The notes under the pieces: generated by a model | The model's database searches: none | Told to the model about the DNA's origin: nothing | What the model saw: the letters and a program-made list of their open reading frames with translations, nothing else | Translations under genes and position numbers: made by a program | Assembly (NCBI RefSeq): GCF_020567705.1 | Contig: NZ_JAJDJU010000001.1 | Location: 1 to 64,000, forward strand | Reading direction: 5' to 3' | Length of the DNA stretch: 64,000 nt | DNA from: Acidocella sp. KAb 2-4 | Lineage (GTDB): Bacteria; Pseudomonadota; Alphaproteobacteria; Acetobacterales; Acetobacteraceae | Part shown: positions 47,712-57,268 of the stretch, piece after piece | How the letters are laid out: the number at the start of each line of letters is the position of its first letter | Numbering within the stretch: position 1 is the first letter of the stretch

Positions 47712-49106
47712 ATGACGCGTTTGATATTGCCGCGCTTTTCCCGCCGCCGGATGCTGGGCACCGGAGCCGCGACGCTCGCCGGTCCCTCCGCCTTCGCGCA
47801 GAGCATGCTTGGTGGCGGGGCCACTCCGGCGCCCGCTCCGGCCGCGCCCGCAGGCGGCGATGCATCGGGTGGCGGCCCGGCGATCAATGTGAGCGGGGCG
47901 CAGAACCAGCCAATCCCCATCGCCATCGCCCCGTTTGACGGCGGCTCCGACACCGGCGCGCAGATCACCAACGTGATCAGCAGCGACCTCAACCATTCCG
48001 GCCTGTTCCGGGCGCTCGACCCGTCCAGCTTCGTGCCGAACTCGGTGAATAACGGCACCCCTGTCTGGCAGAACTGGTCGATCCTGGGCGCGCAGGGGCT
48101 GGTCACCGGCTCGGTGACCGATGCGGGCGGCGGGCAGCTGCGCGTCGAATTCCGGCTGTGGAACGTGCAGCAGCAACAGCAGCTCCAGGGCACCGCCTAC
48201 ACCACCACCGCCGATAACTGGCGCCGCATCGCGCACATCATCGCCGACTCGGTGTATCAGCAGATGATCGGCGAGAAGGGGTATTTCGACTCCCGTGTTG
48301 CCTATATCTCCGAGACCGGCACCACCACGAGCCCGATCCGCCGCCTTGCGATCATGGATTACGACGGCGCGAACAACCAGTTCCTGACCGATGGCTCCTC
48401 GATGGCGATTTCGCCGCAATACAACCCGGCCCGCCAGCAGCTCGCCTTCGTCTCCTTCCAGGGCAACAATCCGCGGGTTTATCTGTTCGACCTGCAAACC
48501 GGCTCCACCCGGCTGGTCGGCGCTTTTGGCGACATGACCATTGGCCCGCGCTTTTCGCCGGATGGCAATTCGCTGCTGATGTCGGTCTCGCGCAATGGCG
48601 GTTCGCAGATCGTGCGCGTCGACCTCTCGGGCGGCGGCATGACGGCGCTGACGGACACCTCCTCGATCAACGTCACCCCCTGCTACTCGCCCGATGGCTC
48701 GCAGATCGTGTTCAACTCCGACCGCGACGGCAACCAGCAGCTTTTCGTGATGAATGCCGATGGCTCGGGCGTGAAGCGCATCTCCTTCGGCCCTGGGCGT
48801 TATGCCGAACCCTGCTGGTCGCCGCGCGGCGATCTGATCACCTATACCTTCTGGGGCTCGGGCGGCTTCTCCATCGGCGTGATGGCGCCGGACGGCACGG
48901 GCGAGCGCATCCTCACCCAGGGCTTCCTGGTCGAGTGCTCGACCTTCTGCCCGAATGGCCGCGTGATCATGTTCGACCGCCAGAACCCGACCGCATCGGG
49001 GCACGATTCGCGCCTTGTCACCATCGGCATCGACGGTTTCAACGAGCAGGTGGTCGATACCCCGACCTATGGCTCCGATCCGTCCTGGGGCCCTTTGCTG
49101 GCCTGA
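47712..49106 (+). CDS. tolB: Tol-Pal system beta-propeller protein TolB
   Basis: The 464-residue periplasmic protein has an N-terminal alpha/beta domain (about 70-200, with [20 protein letters not shown]) and a six-bladed propeller with repeated SPDG/NPAR motifs ([40 protein letters not shown]). The signal peptide carries a twin-arginine motif ([18 protein letters not shown]), suggesting Tat export; most TolB proteins use Sec. A Gly/Ala/Pro-rich spacer separates it from the mature domain. An intrinsic terminator follows directly, and no pal gene is present. Confidence 0.94.
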   Translation: MTRLILPRFSRRRMLGTGAATLAGPSAFAQSMLGGGATPAPAPAAPAGGDASGGGPAINVSGAQNQPIPIAIAPFDGGSDTGAQITNVISSDLNHSGLFRALDPSSFVPNSVNNGTPVWQNWSILGAQGLVTGSVTDAGGGQLRVEFRLWNVQQQQQLQGTAYTTTADNWRRIAHIIADSVYQQMIGEKGYFDSRVAYISETGTTTSPIRRLAIMDYDGANNQFLTDGSSMAISPQYNPARQQLAFVSFQGNNPRVYLFDLQTGSTRLVGAFGDMTIGPRFSPDGNSLLMSVSRNGGSQIVRVDLSGGGMTALTDTSSINVTPCYSPDGSQIVFNSDRDGNQQLFVMNADGSGVKRISFGPGRYAEPCWSPRGDLITYTFWGSGGFSIGVMAPDGTGERILTQGFLVECSTFCPNGRVIMFDRQNPTASGHDSRLVTIGIDGFNEQVVDTPTYGSDPSWGPLLA

Positions 49107-49134
49107 CCCAGCCGCCATAGCCGACAAAGCGACA

Positions 49135-49165
49135 AGCCGGGCCCCGCAAAGGCCCGGTTTTTGTT
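49135..49165 (+). terminator. Intrinsic terminator after tolB
   Basis: CCGGGCC (49137-49143) pairs with GGCCCGG (49151-49157) around seven bases, followed by TTTTTGTTT. It closes the ybgC-tolQRAB transcription unit. Confidence 0.9.
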
Positions 49166-49196
49166 TGTGCCTAAAGATGCGCAGAAAATGAATGTT

Positions 49197-49216
49197 ATGT
49201 TGCGAAATTGCAACAT
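49197..49216 (+). promoter_or_regulatory. Perfect 7-bp palindromic operator candidate upstream of ompW
   Basis: ATGTTGC and GCAACAT flank GAAATT in a stretch visibly more AT-rich than its surroundings. It lies 118 bases before the ompW start and 43 bases before the FNR-like box. It may bind a dimeric regulator; it is too far from tolB to be part of that terminator. Confidence 0.5.
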
Positions 49217-49258
49217 GTTCATGCCGCCTGCAAAGTTCCTGCGGGTTGCTCTGAAAAT

Positions 49259-49272
49259 TTGTTATAGATCAA
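49259..49272 (+). promoter_or_regulatory. FNR-like box upstream of ompW
   Basis: TTGTTATAGATCAA matches TTGATNNNNATCAA except for one base in the left half. The centre lies 68 bases before the ATG. A class II promoter would start near 49307, leaving a leader that contains the ribosome site GGGAG. Confidence 0.55.
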
Positions 49273-49333
49273 AGATTGAGGCAGGGCCTGAGGCCTATCC
49301 CGGTCCCGTTCACCAAATACGGGAGCTTGAATA

Positions 49334-50008
49334 ATGAAGTCCTCTTTCCGCACGCTCGCTGCGGCCGCTCTGCTCTCGGCCACCGCCTTCACCCCGGCGC
49401 TGGCGCAGAGCTACAACCTGTTCTCCGGCCCGACCGGCTATCAGTCTGGCGACATCCTGGCCCACCTCAGCCTGATCGGCGTGATTCCTGAGAATGTCGA
49501 CAGCCATGTCACCGGCACCCCGCTGAAGCTGGGCGTCACCACTGGCGTGTCGCCGGAGCTGGATGCCTCCTATTTCTTCACGCCGAATTTGTCGGTGCAG
49601 CTGATCGCCGCGACCAGCCGCCACACCATCACCGCAGGCGCTGGCGGCACCAATATCACGCTGGGCTCCGCCTGGGTGCTGCCGCCGACCCTGACGGCGC
49701 AGTGGCACTTCCCGCAGATCGGCATCGTCCGTCCCTATGTCGGCGTGGGCGTGACCGTGGCCTTCTTCTATGGCGTCAGCAGCAGCGCCGCGTTGGCTCA
49801 AGCCAATGAAAAGCTCGGCCTGCGCACCGCCATCGGCCCGTCTTTCGACGCCGGTTTCGACGTGCCGCTGGCCGGCAACTGGACTGCGAACGTGGATGTG
49901 AAGCAGATGATCCTGCCGGTCGCCGCTCGCCTCGGCCATGGCAAGCTGCATGCGATGACCGGGCTCGACCCCACCGTGGTCGGCTTCGGCGTGGGTTACA
50001 AGTTCTAA
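49334..50008 (+). CDS. OmpW-family outer-membrane protein
   Basis: The 224-residue protein has a clear signal peptide (MKSSFRTLAAAALLSATAFTPALAQS) and an eight-stranded barrel pattern. OmpW landmarks are PLKLGVTTGVSPELDASYFF near residue 65, PPTLTAQWHFPQIGIVRPYVGVG and a terminal strand ending in Phe (FGVGYKF) for BAM recognition. OmpW proteins form narrow hydrophobic channels, and in enterobacteria their expression responds to oxygen through FNR. Here an FNR-like box and a palindrome precede the gene, and an intrinsic terminator follows, so it is transcribed alone. Confidence 0.9.
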   Translation: MKSSFRTLAAAALLSATAFTPALAQSYNLFSGPTGYQSGDILAHLSLIGVIPENVDSHVTGTPLKLGVTTGVSPELDASYFFTPNLSVQLIAATSRHTITAGAGGTNITLGSAWVLPPTLTAQWHFPQIGIVRPYVGVGVTVAFFYGVSSSAALAQANEKLGLRTAIGPSFDAGFDVPLAGNWTANVDVKQMILPVAARLGHGKLHAMTGLDPTVVGFGVGYKF

Positions 50009-50030
50009 GCCGTTCAGGCTTGGCGCGGAG

Positions 50031-50059
50031 AGGGGCGGCCATTTTGGCCGCCCTTTTTC
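50031..50059 (+). terminator. Intrinsic terminator after ompW
   Basis: GGGCGGCCA pairs with TGGCCGCCC around TTT, followed by TTTTT. It separates ompW from the rpsB leader. Confidence 0.9.
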
Positions 50060-50087
50060 GTTGGCGCCTTGTCTTGGCGCGCGTTTT

Positions 50088-50178
50088 GCGCCATATGCGC
50101 CCGTGCCCGCATGGTGCGGGCAAATTCACACGCGGGGGCCTTTCCGGGCATATGCCTAAAGGTCCGGTGCCATATGGC
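50088..50178 (+). promoter_or_regulatory. Structured rpsB leader region with CATATG-centred palindromes
   Basis: Three CATATG-centred elements occur within 91 bases: GCGCCATATGCGC (50088-50100), GGCATATGCC (50147-50156) and GCCATATGGC (50169-50178). Between them an 8-bp hairpin TGCCCGCA/TGCGGGCA (50104-50122) has no T-run. rpsB leaders in several bacterial groups carry an RNA element bound by S2 for feedback; this may be one, but I cannot match a known family by eye. Confidence 0.4.
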
Positions 50179-50229
50179 GCTTCCCCCGCGGAGGATAGAA
50201 CCGGATCTGATTAAGGAAAGAGGTTGCCC

Positions 50230-50997
50230 ATGGCACTCCCCGACGTTTCCCTGCGCCAGCTGCTCGAAGCCGGTGCGCATTTTGGCCACAACACCCGCCG
50301 CTGGAACCCGCGCATGGCGCCGTATCTGTTCGGCGTGCGCAACCAGGTCCACATCATCGACCTGCAGCAGACCGTTCCCCTGCTGGAACGCGCCCTGAAG
50401 CAGGTGCGCGACGTGACCGCCGCCGGTGGCCGCGTGCTGTTCGTCGGCACCAAGCGCGCCGCCGCTGATTACGTGGCCGAGGCCGCGCAGCGCTGCGGCC
50501 AGTATTATGTGAATCACCGCTGGCTCGGCGGCATGCTGACCAACTGGAAGACCATCACCGGCTCCATCAAGCGCCTGCGCCAGATGGATGAGATGCTGAC
50601 CGGCGAGACCCACGGCTACTCCAAGAAGGAAATCCTGAACTTCACGCGCGACCGCGAGAAGCTGGAGCGCGCCCTGGGCGGCATCAAGGATATGGGCGGC
50701 CTGCCGGACATCCTGTTCGTGATCGACACCAACAAGGAGAAGCTGGCGGTCGAGGAAGCCAACAAGCTGGGCATCCCGGTCATCGCCATTCTGGACTCCA
50801 ACTCCGACCCCTCTGGCGTGACTTTCCCGATTCCGGGCAATGACGACGCGATCCGCGCCATCACCCTGTATTGCGACCTGGTCGCCGCGGCGGTGCTGGA
50901 CGGCATCTCCGCCGAGCTGGGCGCCGCGGGCGTCGATCTGGGCGCCGCCGCCGAGCCGGTGCTGGATGCCGCGCCGGACGCCGAGGCCCAGGCCTAA
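50230..50997 (+). CDS. rpsB: 30S ribosomal protein S2
   Basis: The 255-residue protein starts [30 protein letters not shown] and keeps [40 protein letters not shown] and [28 protein letters not shown] 50230 was chosen over the TTG two codons earlier because AAGGAAAGAGG is best spaced to it. The Ala/Asp-rich C-terminal tail is longer than in E. coli S2, as usual for this class. It heads the rpsB-tsf pair. Confidence 0.97.
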   Translation: MALPDVSLRQLLEAGAHFGHNTRRWNPRMAPYLFGVRNQVHIIDLQQTVPLLERALKQVRDVTAAGGRVLFVGTKRAAADYVAEAAQRCGQYYVNHRWLGGMLTNWKTITGSIKRLRQMDEMLTGETHGYSKKEILNFTRDREKLERALGGIKDMGGLPDILFVIDTNKEKLAVEEANKLGIPVIAILDSNSDPSGVTFPIPGNDDAIRAITLYCDLVAAAVLDGISAELGAAGVDLGAAAEPVLDAAPDAEAQA

Positions 50998-51093
50998 GAC
51001 CCTCCGGGCGCCCGCTTGCGCCCGGCTGACTCAACTGAATGTCGCGCGCGGGGGCGAATGCCTTCGCGCGCTAACGCATAAAGGAGCGAGAAC

Positions 51094-51981
51094 ATGGCTG
51101 AAATTACCGCTGCCCTGGTGAAAGAACTGCGCGAACTGACCGGCGCCGGCATGATGGACTGCAAGAAGGCCCTGACCGAGGCCAATGGCGACAAGGAAGC
51201 CGCGATCGACTGGCTGCGTAAGAAGGGCCTCGCCGCCGCCGCCAAGAAGTCCGGCCGCGTCGCTGCCGAGGGGTTGGTCGGCGTTGCCCTGGGCAACGGC
51301 AAGGCCGCCGTGGTCGAGGTGAATTCCGAGACCGACTTCGTGGCCCGCAACGAGGCGTTCCAGAACTATGTCGAGACCGTCGCCAAGCTCGCGCTCGACG
51401 TGGGTGAGGATGTGGAGGCCCTGAAGGCCGCCGCCTATCCCGGCACCGGCCGCACCGTGGCCGAAGAGGCTGTGAACCTCGTCGCCACCATTGGCGAGAA
51501 CATGAATGTGCGCCGCGTGGCCGTGATCACCGCCCCCGTGGTCGGCGCTTACATCCACGGCGCGCTGAAGCCGGGCCTGGGCAAGATCGGCGTGATTGTC
51601 GGCCTGACCGGCGCCGATGAGCAACTCGCCCGCCAGATCGGCATGCATGTCGCCGCCACCCGCCCGGACGCGCTGTCCGTCGCCGAAGTGGACCCGGCCG
51701 CGCTGGAGCGCGAGAAGAACGTGCTCTCCGAGCAGGCCCGCGCCTCCGGCAAGCCGGAAGCCATCATCGAGAAGATGGTCGAGGGCCGCGTGAAGAAGTA
51801 CTACGAGGACGTGGTGCTGCTGGAGCAGACCTGGGTGCATGACGGCGAGAGCAAGGTGAAGGACGTGGCGAAGAAGGCCGGCGCCGACATCACCCGCTTC
51901 GTGCGCTTCACCCTGGGCGAGGGCATCGAGAAGGAAGTCTCGGACTTCGCGGCGGAAGTGGCGGCCGCCGCCGGGGTTTAA
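51094..51981 (+). CDS. tsf: Elongation factor Ts
   Basis: The 295-residue guanine-nucleotide exchange factor for EF-Tu has the N-terminal UBA-like domain ([40 protein letters not shown]), the [10 protein letters not shown] motif that contacts EF-Tu, and the two-lobed core. GGAGCGAGAAC precedes the ATG. It follows rpsB by 96 bases in the canonical order; a GC-rich weak stem before pyrH (about 52006-52036) may reduce read-through. Confidence 0.97.
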   Translation: MAEITAALVKELRELTGAGMMDCKKALTEANGDKEAAIDWLRKKGLAAAAKKSGRVAAEGLVGVALGNGKAAVVEVNSETDFVARNEAFQNYVETVAKLALDVGEDVEALKAAAYPGTGRTVAEEAVNLVATIGENMNVRRVAVITAPVVGAYIHGALKPGLGKIGVIVGLTGADEQLARQIGMHVAATRPDALSVAEVDPAALEREKNVLSEQARASGKPEAIIEKMVEGRVKKYYEDVVLLEQTWVHDGESKVKDVAKKAGADITRFVRFTLGEGIEKEVSDFAAEVAAAAGV

Positions 51982-52101
51982 CCCGCTTTCCAACTAGGCT
52001 AAACCGGGGCGGCTCGGGCATTGCGCCGGGGCCGCCCTTTGTATGCGGTCACCCCCGCGCCGGGCTGTGAATCGCCTGCCAACAACTGTATGAGCGAGGC
52101 C

Positions 52102-52830
52102 ATGACTCCAAGTCCTCTTTACAAGCGCGTGCTGCTGAAGGTTTCCGGCGAGGCCCTGATGGGTAACCGCGATTACGGGCTGGACACCGACACTGTGAGC
52201 GGCATCGCGCAGGATGTGCGTGACGTCGTGGCCATGGGCGTCGAGGTCTGCCTGGTGATCGGCGGCGGCAACATCTTCCGCGGCGTGGCCGGGGCCGCGG
52301 CGGGCATGGACCGTGCGCAGGCCGACTACATGGGCATGCTGGCCACGGTGATGAACGCGCTGGCCATGCAGAGCGCGCTGGAAAAGCTGGAGGTGCCGAC
52401 CCGCGTGCAATCGGCGATCCCGATGTCGTCGGTGTGCGAGCCTTATATCCGCCGCCGCGCCGAGCGCCACATGGAAAAGGGCAGGGTGGTGATCTTCGCC
52501 GCCGGCACCGGCAATCCGTTTTTCACCACCGACACCGCCGCCGCGCTGCGCGCCGCCGAGATGAATTGCGACGCCATGCTCAAGGGCACGCAGGTGGACG
52601 GCGTGTATTCCGCCGACCCGCGCAAGGTGGCCAATGCCAAGCGCTATGAAGAGCTGACCTATCTCGACGTGCTGGCGCGCGACCTGAACGTGATGGACGC
52701 CTCCGCCATTTCGCTCTCGCGCGAGAATCATCTGCCGATCATCGTTTTCAACATCCATGCGCCGGGGGCGTTCGCCGCCGTTATGCGCGGCCAGGGCAAT
52801 TTCACCCGGATCACGGAACCGCAGGCTTGA
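52102..52830 (+). CDS. pyrH: Uridylate kinase
   Basis: The 242-residue bacterial UMP kinase has [64 protein letters not shown] and [12 protein letters not shown], all conserved in the hexameric family that is feedback-inhibited by UTP. It phosphorylates UMP to UDP. ATG 52102 is favoured because it gives the family start; an in-frame ATG 12 bases upstream (52090) is possible. pyrH-frr-uppS follow in the standard order. Confidence 0.95.
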   Translation: MTPSPLYKRVLLKVSGEALMGNRDYGLDTDTVSGIAQDVRDVVAMGVEVCLVIGGGNIFRGVAGAAAGMDRAQADYMGMLATVMNALAMQSALEKLEVPTRVQSAIPMSSVCEPYIRRRAERHMEKGRVVIFAAGTGNPFFTTDTAAALRAAEMNCDAMLKGTQVDGVYSADPRKVANAKRYEELTYLDVLARDLNVMDASAISLSRENHLPIIVFNIHAPGAFAAVMRGQGNFTRITEPQA

Positions 52831-52842
52831 GGACCAAGAACA

Positions 52843-53406
52843 ATGGCTGATTTCGCTGACATCAAATCCGATCTCACCCGCCGCATGGACGGCGCGCTCG
52901 ACGCGCTGAAGCGCGAATTCGGCGGCCTGCGCACCGGGCGCGCCAGCCCGGCGCTGCTGGAGCCGGTGAAGGTGGAATGCTACGGCCAGATGATGCCGAT
53001 CAACCAGGTCGGCACCGTCGCGGTGCCCGAGGCGCGCATGATCACCGTGCAGGTCTGGGACCGTTCGATGGTTAATTCCGTGGTCGCCGCGATCCGCGAT
53101 TGCGGGCTGGGCCTGAACCCGCAGCCCGATGGCCAGCTCATCCGCGTGCCGCTGCCCGTGCTCACCGAGGAGCGCCGCATCGAGCTGGTGAAAGCCGCCA
53201 ATAAATACGCCGAGGGCGCGCGCATCGCCGTGCGCGGCGTGCGCCGCGACGGCATGGAGCAGCTCAAGGCCGCGCTCAAGAAGTCGGAGATCTCCGAGGA
53301 CGAGGAGCGCAACCACGCCGACGAGGTGCAGAAGCTGACCGACGGCTACATCAAGCGCATCGACGATATGTTCGCCGAGAAGGAAAAGGACATCCGCCAG
53401 GTCTGA
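52843..53406 (+). CDS. frr: Ribosome recycling factor
   Basis: The 187-residue protein matches [23 protein letters not shown] in the first long helix, [20 protein letters not shown] in the beta domain, and [20 protein letters not shown] plus [20 protein letters not shown] in the helical arm. With EF-G it splits post-termination ribosomes. Its TGA shares a base with the uppS ATG. Confidence 0.97.
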   Translation: MADFADIKSDLTRRMDGALDALKREFGGLRTGRASPALLEPVKVECYGQMMPINQVGTVAVPEARMITVQVWDRSMVNSVVAAIRDCGLGLNPQPDGQLIRVPLPVLTEERRIELVKAANKYAEGARIAVRGVRRDGMEQLKAALKKSEISEDEERNHADEVQKLTDGYIKRIDDMFAEKEKDIRQV

Positions 53407-54116
53407 TGGCTGGGTCCTCATCTCTTCCCGGGCCGAGGCACGTCGCCGTCATCATGGACGGTAACGGCCGCTGGGCCGCCGCGCGTGGCCTGCCGCGCGC
53501 CGCCGGGCACCGGGAGGGCGCGAAGGCCGTGCGCCGCACCATCGAGGCGGCGATCGACCAGGGTGTCGAATACCTCACCCTGTTCGCGTTTTCTTCCGAG
53601 AACTGGCGCCGCCCGGCCGAGGAAGTCACCGACCTGACCTTCCTGCTCAAACATTACGTGCGCGCCGAGCTGGCCGAGATGCATGCCCAGGGCGTGCGGC
53701 TCAAGGTGATCGGCGAGCGCGAGCGCTTCGGCCCCAATCTCGCTGGCGAGTTGGCAGCCGCCGAGGCGCGCACGGCCAATAATTCGCGCCTGACCCTGGT
53801 GATGGCGCTCTCCTATGGTGGCCGGGCGGATATCGTGACGGCGGCGCGCCGGGCGATGCAGGCCGGGCTGGCGCCGGAGGCGTTGAGCGAGGATGTGTTT
53901 GCCGGCTTCCTCTCCACGGCCGGCATCCCCGACCCCGATCTGCTAATCCGAACCTCGGGCGAGCAGCGGATCTCCAATTTCCTGCTCTGGCAGCTGGCTT
54001 ATGCCGAGATGGTTTTCACCCCGGTCCTATGGCCCGATTTCACCGCCGATGATCTTGCCGCCGCGCTGGCGGAATACGGCAGCAGGGAGCGGCGCTTTGG
54101 CGCGCGCCCTGCCTGA
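53406..54116 (+). CDS. uppS: Undecaprenyl (isoprenyl) diphosphate synthase
   Basis: The 236-residue cis-prenyltransferase has the catalytic aspartate in HVAVIMDGNGRWAAARGLPR, GVEYLTLFAFSSENWRRPAEE, VMALSYGGRADIVTA and the PDLLIRTSGEQRISNFLLWQ region. It makes the lipid carrier for peptidoglycan and O-antigen. It precedes cdsA, whose frame may start inside its last codons. Confidence 0.96.
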   Translation: MAGSSSLPGPRHVAVIMDGNGRWAAARGLPRAAGHREGAKAVRRTIEAAIDQGVEYLTLFAFSSENWRRPAEEVTDLTFLLKHYVRAELAEMHAQGVRLKVIGERERFGPNLAGELAAAEARTANNSRLTLVMALSYGGRADIVTAARRAMQAGLAPEALSEDVFAGFLSTAGIPDPDLLIRTSGEQRISNFLLWQLAYAEMVFTPVLWPDFTADDLAAALAEYGSRERRFGARPA

Positions 54117-54117
54117 G

Positions 54118-54915
54118 ATGGCGGCCAGGGCGGCGGGTGGCCGCTGGTCCGATCTCGCCCTGCGCACAGCCTCGGCGCTGGCGCTGGGGCCGCTGGCGCT
54201 GGCCTGCGTGTGGGAGGGCGGCTGGGCCTGGCGCGCGTTGCTGCTGGTGGCGATGGCCGGACTGGGCTGGGAATGGGGCCGCTTGGCCGGGCGCGCCCGG
54301 CCGTTGGCGCTAACCGCGGCGATGGCGCTGCTCTGGGCGGCCGGCGTGGCCTTCAGCCTGGAAGCGGGCGTGCTCAGCACGCTCTGGGTGGCGGTACTCA
54401 TTGGCTGGTTCTATCGCAGCCGATTCGCCGCGCTGGGCGTGCCCTATGCTGCCATTGGCGGGCTGTGCCTGCTCTGGCTGCGCCTGCGCCCGGGTGCCGG
54501 GCTGGCGGACACTGTGTTTCTCGTACTCGTGGTCTGGGGCACCGATATCGGCGCCTATCTGGTCGGGCGGCTGCTTGGTGGGCCAAAGCTGGCGCCGCGC
54601 ATCTCGCCGGGCAAGACCTGGAGCGGCTCCGTTGGCGGGCTGCTGATCGGCGCCGCCGCGGGGGCGGGGTTGGCCGCGTATCTCGCCATGTCGCCGGGCC
54701 GCGCCTTTGCCGCCGGGCTGCTGTTGAGCCTGTGTGCCCAGGGCGGCGATTTGCTGGAAAGCGCGATCAAGCGCAAACTGGGGGTCAAGGATTCCGGCCA
54801 GACGATCCCCGGCCATGGCGGGCTGTTTGACCGGCTGGATGGGTTTCTCACGGCGGCGCCGGTGGCGGCGTTGCTGGCGGTTTATGTACAGGGAGGCATG
54901 CCATTATGGGCGTAA
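54118..54915 (+). CDS. cdsA: Phosphatidate cytidylyltransferase
   Basis: The 265-residue integral membrane enzyme makes CDP-diacylglycerol from phosphatidate and CTP. It has about seven hydrophobic segments and the C-terminal CDS signature KRKLGVKDSGQTIPGHGGLF with DRLDG. The conserved middle segment VWGTDIGAYLVGRLLGG and the SPGKTWSGSVGG motif are present. ATG 54118 was chosen; a TTG at 54097 behind GGGAG, overlapping uppS, would add seven residues. It overlaps the dxr start by ten bases. Confidence 0.94.
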   Translation: MAARAAGGRWSDLALRTASALALGPLALACVWEGGWAWRALLLVAMAGLGWEWGRLAGRARPLALTAAMALLWAAGVAFSLEAGVLSTLWVAVLIGWFYRSRFAALGVPYAAIGGLCLLWLRLRPGAGLADTVFLVLVVWGTDIGAYLVGRLLGGPKLAPRISPGKTWSGSVGGLLIGAAAGAGLAAYLAMSPGRAFAAGLLLSLCAQGGDLLESAIKRKLGVKDSGQTIPGHGGLFDRLDGFLTAAPVAALLAVYVQGGMPLWA

Positions 54916-56069
54916 AGCGGCTGACAATCCTCGGGTCAACGGGCAGCGTCGGTACGCAAACGCTTGATCTTGTGGCAGAAAACCCGGAGGCCTACGCCGT
55001 TTGCGCGCTGATCGGCGGGCGCAACGTGCCGCTGCTGGCGGCACAGGCCAAACAGTTCCGCCCGGAGCTGACCGTGATCGCCGATGAAGCTCTGCTGCCC
55101 GCGCTGCGCGAGGCGCTGGCCGGCACCGGGCTGGCTTGCGCCGGCGGGCGCGAGGCGGTGATCGAAGCCGCCGGGCGCGAGGTGGACTGGACCATGGCCG
55201 CGATCACCGGGGTCGCCGGGCTGGAGCCAACCCTCGCGGCGGTGAAGCATGGCGGCACCATCGCCTTCGCCAACAAGGAGGCGCTGGTCTCGGCCGGCGA
55301 TATCTTCCTGCGCGCGGTGCATGACGCCAAGGCCACGCTGCTGCCGGTTGATTCCGAGCACAACGCCATCTTCCAGGCCATGGCTGATGGCAATTCCAAG
55401 GCCATCGACAAGATCGTGCTCACCGCCTCGGGCGGGCCGTTCCGCAACCACTCGCTGGAGGAGATGCGCGGCATCACCCGCGAAGCCGCGCTGCGCCACC
55501 CGGTCTGGTCGATGGGCGCGAAGATCTCCATCGATTCCGCCACCATGTTCAATAAGGGGCTGGAGGTGATCGAGGCCGCGCGGCTGTTCGATCTGCCGTC
55601 GGAGCAGATCGACGTGCTGGTGCATCCGCAATCCATCATCCACGGTATGGTCTGCTACGCCGATGGCTCGGTGCTGGCGCAGCTCGGCTCACCCGACATG
55701 CGCGTGCCCATTGCCCACGCTTTGGCTTGGCCGGCGCGCATCGGCACGCAGGCGCCGCGGCTCGATCTGGTGGCGGCGGCGAAGCTGGAATTCTTCGCCC
55801 CGGACGAAACCCGCTTCCCCGCCCTGCGCCTGGCGCGCGAGGCGCTGCGCGCCGGGCACGGCGCGCCGACGGTGCTGAACGCGGCCAACGAGGTCGCGGT
55901 GGCGGCGTTCCTCGACCGCCGGATCGGCTTCCTCGACATCGCCCGCATCGTGGAAACGGTGATGGGCCAGCTTGGCGCCCCGGCGGTGGATGATCTCGCC
56001 GCCGTGCTGGCGCTGGATACCGAGACCCGCAGGGCTGCCCGCACCCTCTGCGGCGCCCGGGCGGCCTGA
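54906..56069 (+). CDS. dxr: 1-deoxy-D-xylulose 5-phosphate reductoisomerase
   Basis: The 387-residue MEP-pathway enzyme has the NADPH-binding start KRLTILGSTGSVGTQTLDLV, NKEALVSAGDIFL, the metal-binding VDSEHNAIFQAM, ASGGPFRNHSLEEM and the DXP-site segment HPVWSMGAKISIDSATMFNK. It makes MEP for isoprenoids, feeding the UppS reaction encoded just upstream. Its ATG lies in the last codons of cdsA. Confidence 0.96.
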   Translation: MGVKRLTILGSTGSVGTQTLDLVAENPEAYAVCALIGGRNVPLLAAQAKQFRPELTVIADEALLPALREALAGTGLACAGGREAVIEAAGREVDWTMAAITGVAGLEPTLAAVKHGGTIAFANKEALVSAGDIFLRAVHDAKATLLPVDSEHNAIFQAMADGNSKAIDKIVLTASGGPFRNHSLEEMRGITREAALRHPVWSMGAKISIDSATMFNKGLEVIEAARLFDLPSEQIDVLVHPQSIIHGMVCYADGSVLAQLGSPDMRVPIAHALAWPARIGTQAPRLDLVAAAKLEFFAPDETRFPALRLAREALRAGHGAPTVLNAANEVAVAAFLDRRIGFLDIARIVETVMGQLGAPAVDDLAAVLALDTETRRAARTLCGARAA

Positions 56070-56073
56070 GCCG

Positions 56074-57153
56074 ATGTGGGACATTCTCCGCACCGGCCTC
56101 GCCTTTGCCGTCGATCTCGGCGTGCTGATTTTTGTGCATGAGCTGGGCCATTATCTCGCCGCGCGCAGCCAGGGGGTGACGGTCGAGGTGTTCTCGATCG
56201 GCTTCGGCCCGGCGCTGCTGAAATGGACGGCGCGCTCGGGCACCGTCTGGCAAGTGAGCGCGCTGCCGCTGGGCGGCTATGTGCGCATGCAGGGCTGGGG
56301 CGGGCAGGACGATAAAACGCTGAAAACCCCCGGCTCCTTCGCTGCCGCACCGCTTGCCTCGCGGGCCGTGATCGTGGCGGCCGGGCCGCTGGCCAATCTG
56401 GTGCTGGCTTTCGTGCTGTTCGCCGGGCTTTACATGACGGTCGGGCGCGTCGTCACCCAGCCCGTGCTTTCCGAGATTTTGCCCAACTCGCCAGCCGCCG
56501 CCGCGCATCTGCAGCCGGGCGACCGGGTGCTGGATATCGGCGGCACGAAGGTGGGCGATTTCGGCACGCTGCAATCCATCATCGTCGAAAACCCGGATAC
56601 GGTGCTGGATTTCACCATCCAGCGCGGCACCGCCGTGTTCACCACCCCCGTGCAGCTTGGCGAGGTTTCGGCCGATGGCGAGACCGCCGGGCGGCTGGGC
56701 GTGGTCGGTAAGGATTCGGCGGTGCAGCGCTTTACCCCGCCCGCCGCCATCGCCGCCGCGGCGGGTGAGACGGCAGCGCAAATCCGCGGCTGGGTCGGCA
56801 TGCTGGGGCAGCTTGTGGTGCATCACCAGGGGCTTAGCGACCTCGCCGGGCCGTTGGGCATTTTGCAGATCACCGGGCAGGCGGCGGCGCTGGGCATCAT
56901 CGCCTTCGTCAATCTCGTCGCCATCATCTCGATTAATCTCGGCCTCGCCAATCTGATCCCGATTCCGATCCTCGATGGCGGATATCTCGTCGCCTACGCG
57001 CTGGAGGCGGTGCTGCGCCGCCCGCTCTCGGCGGCGGTGCGCGAGGCGGCGCTGCGCTTCGGCGCGCTGCTCATCCTCACCCTGGTGCTGTTCGTCACCT
57101 TTAATGACCTCACCCGGCTCGGGGCCATCGCCTGGCTTACGCATTTGCTGTAG
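56074..57153 (+). CDS. rseP: Site-2 intramembrane protease RseP
   Basis: The 359-residue zinc protease has the active-site helix with H22-E23-x-x-H26 (LIFVHELGHYLAAR) and the third zinc ligand region NLIPIPILDGGYLVAY. One PDZ domain lies at about 130-200 (ILPNSPAAAAHLQPGDRVLD); E. coli RseP has two, and one is common in Alphaproteobacteria. It cuts membrane-anchored anti-sigma factors and remnant signal peptides. ATG 56074 follows the dxr stop by four bases. Confidence 0.94.
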   Translation: MWDILRTGLAFAVDLGVLIFVHELGHYLAARSQGVTVEVFSIGFGPALLKWTARSGTVWQVSALPLGGYVRMQGWGGQDDKTLKTPGSFAAAPLASRAVIVAAGPLANLVLAFVLFAGLYMTVGRVVTQPVLSEILPNSPAAAAHLQPGDRVLDIGGTKVGDFGTLQSIIVENPDTVLDFTIQRGTAVFTTPVQLGEVSADGETAGRLGVVGKDSAVQRFTPPAAIAAAAGETAAQIRGWVGMLGQLVVHHQGLSDLAGPLGILQITGQAAALGIIAFVNLVAIISINLGLANLIPIPILDGGYLVAYALEAVLRRPLSAAVREAALRFGALLILTLVLFVTFNDLTRLGAIAWLTHLL

Positions 57154-57268
57154 GGAAAGCGCGGCGAAGCCCCGGGGCGCACCTTGCCCGGCGGCGCTTC
57201 GCGTGCCAAAGCCCGAGGCGGATGAGTCCCGCCGCGCCGGGGCCCTGAATTGGTTTGGGAGATATCGA

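Noticed and set aside
52006-52036. Intrinsic terminator between tsf and pyrH
   Set aside because: GGGGCGGC can pair with a downstream GCCGCCC, but only a short CTTTG follows and the loop is long. At best it is a weak attenuator, so it is not listed as a feature.
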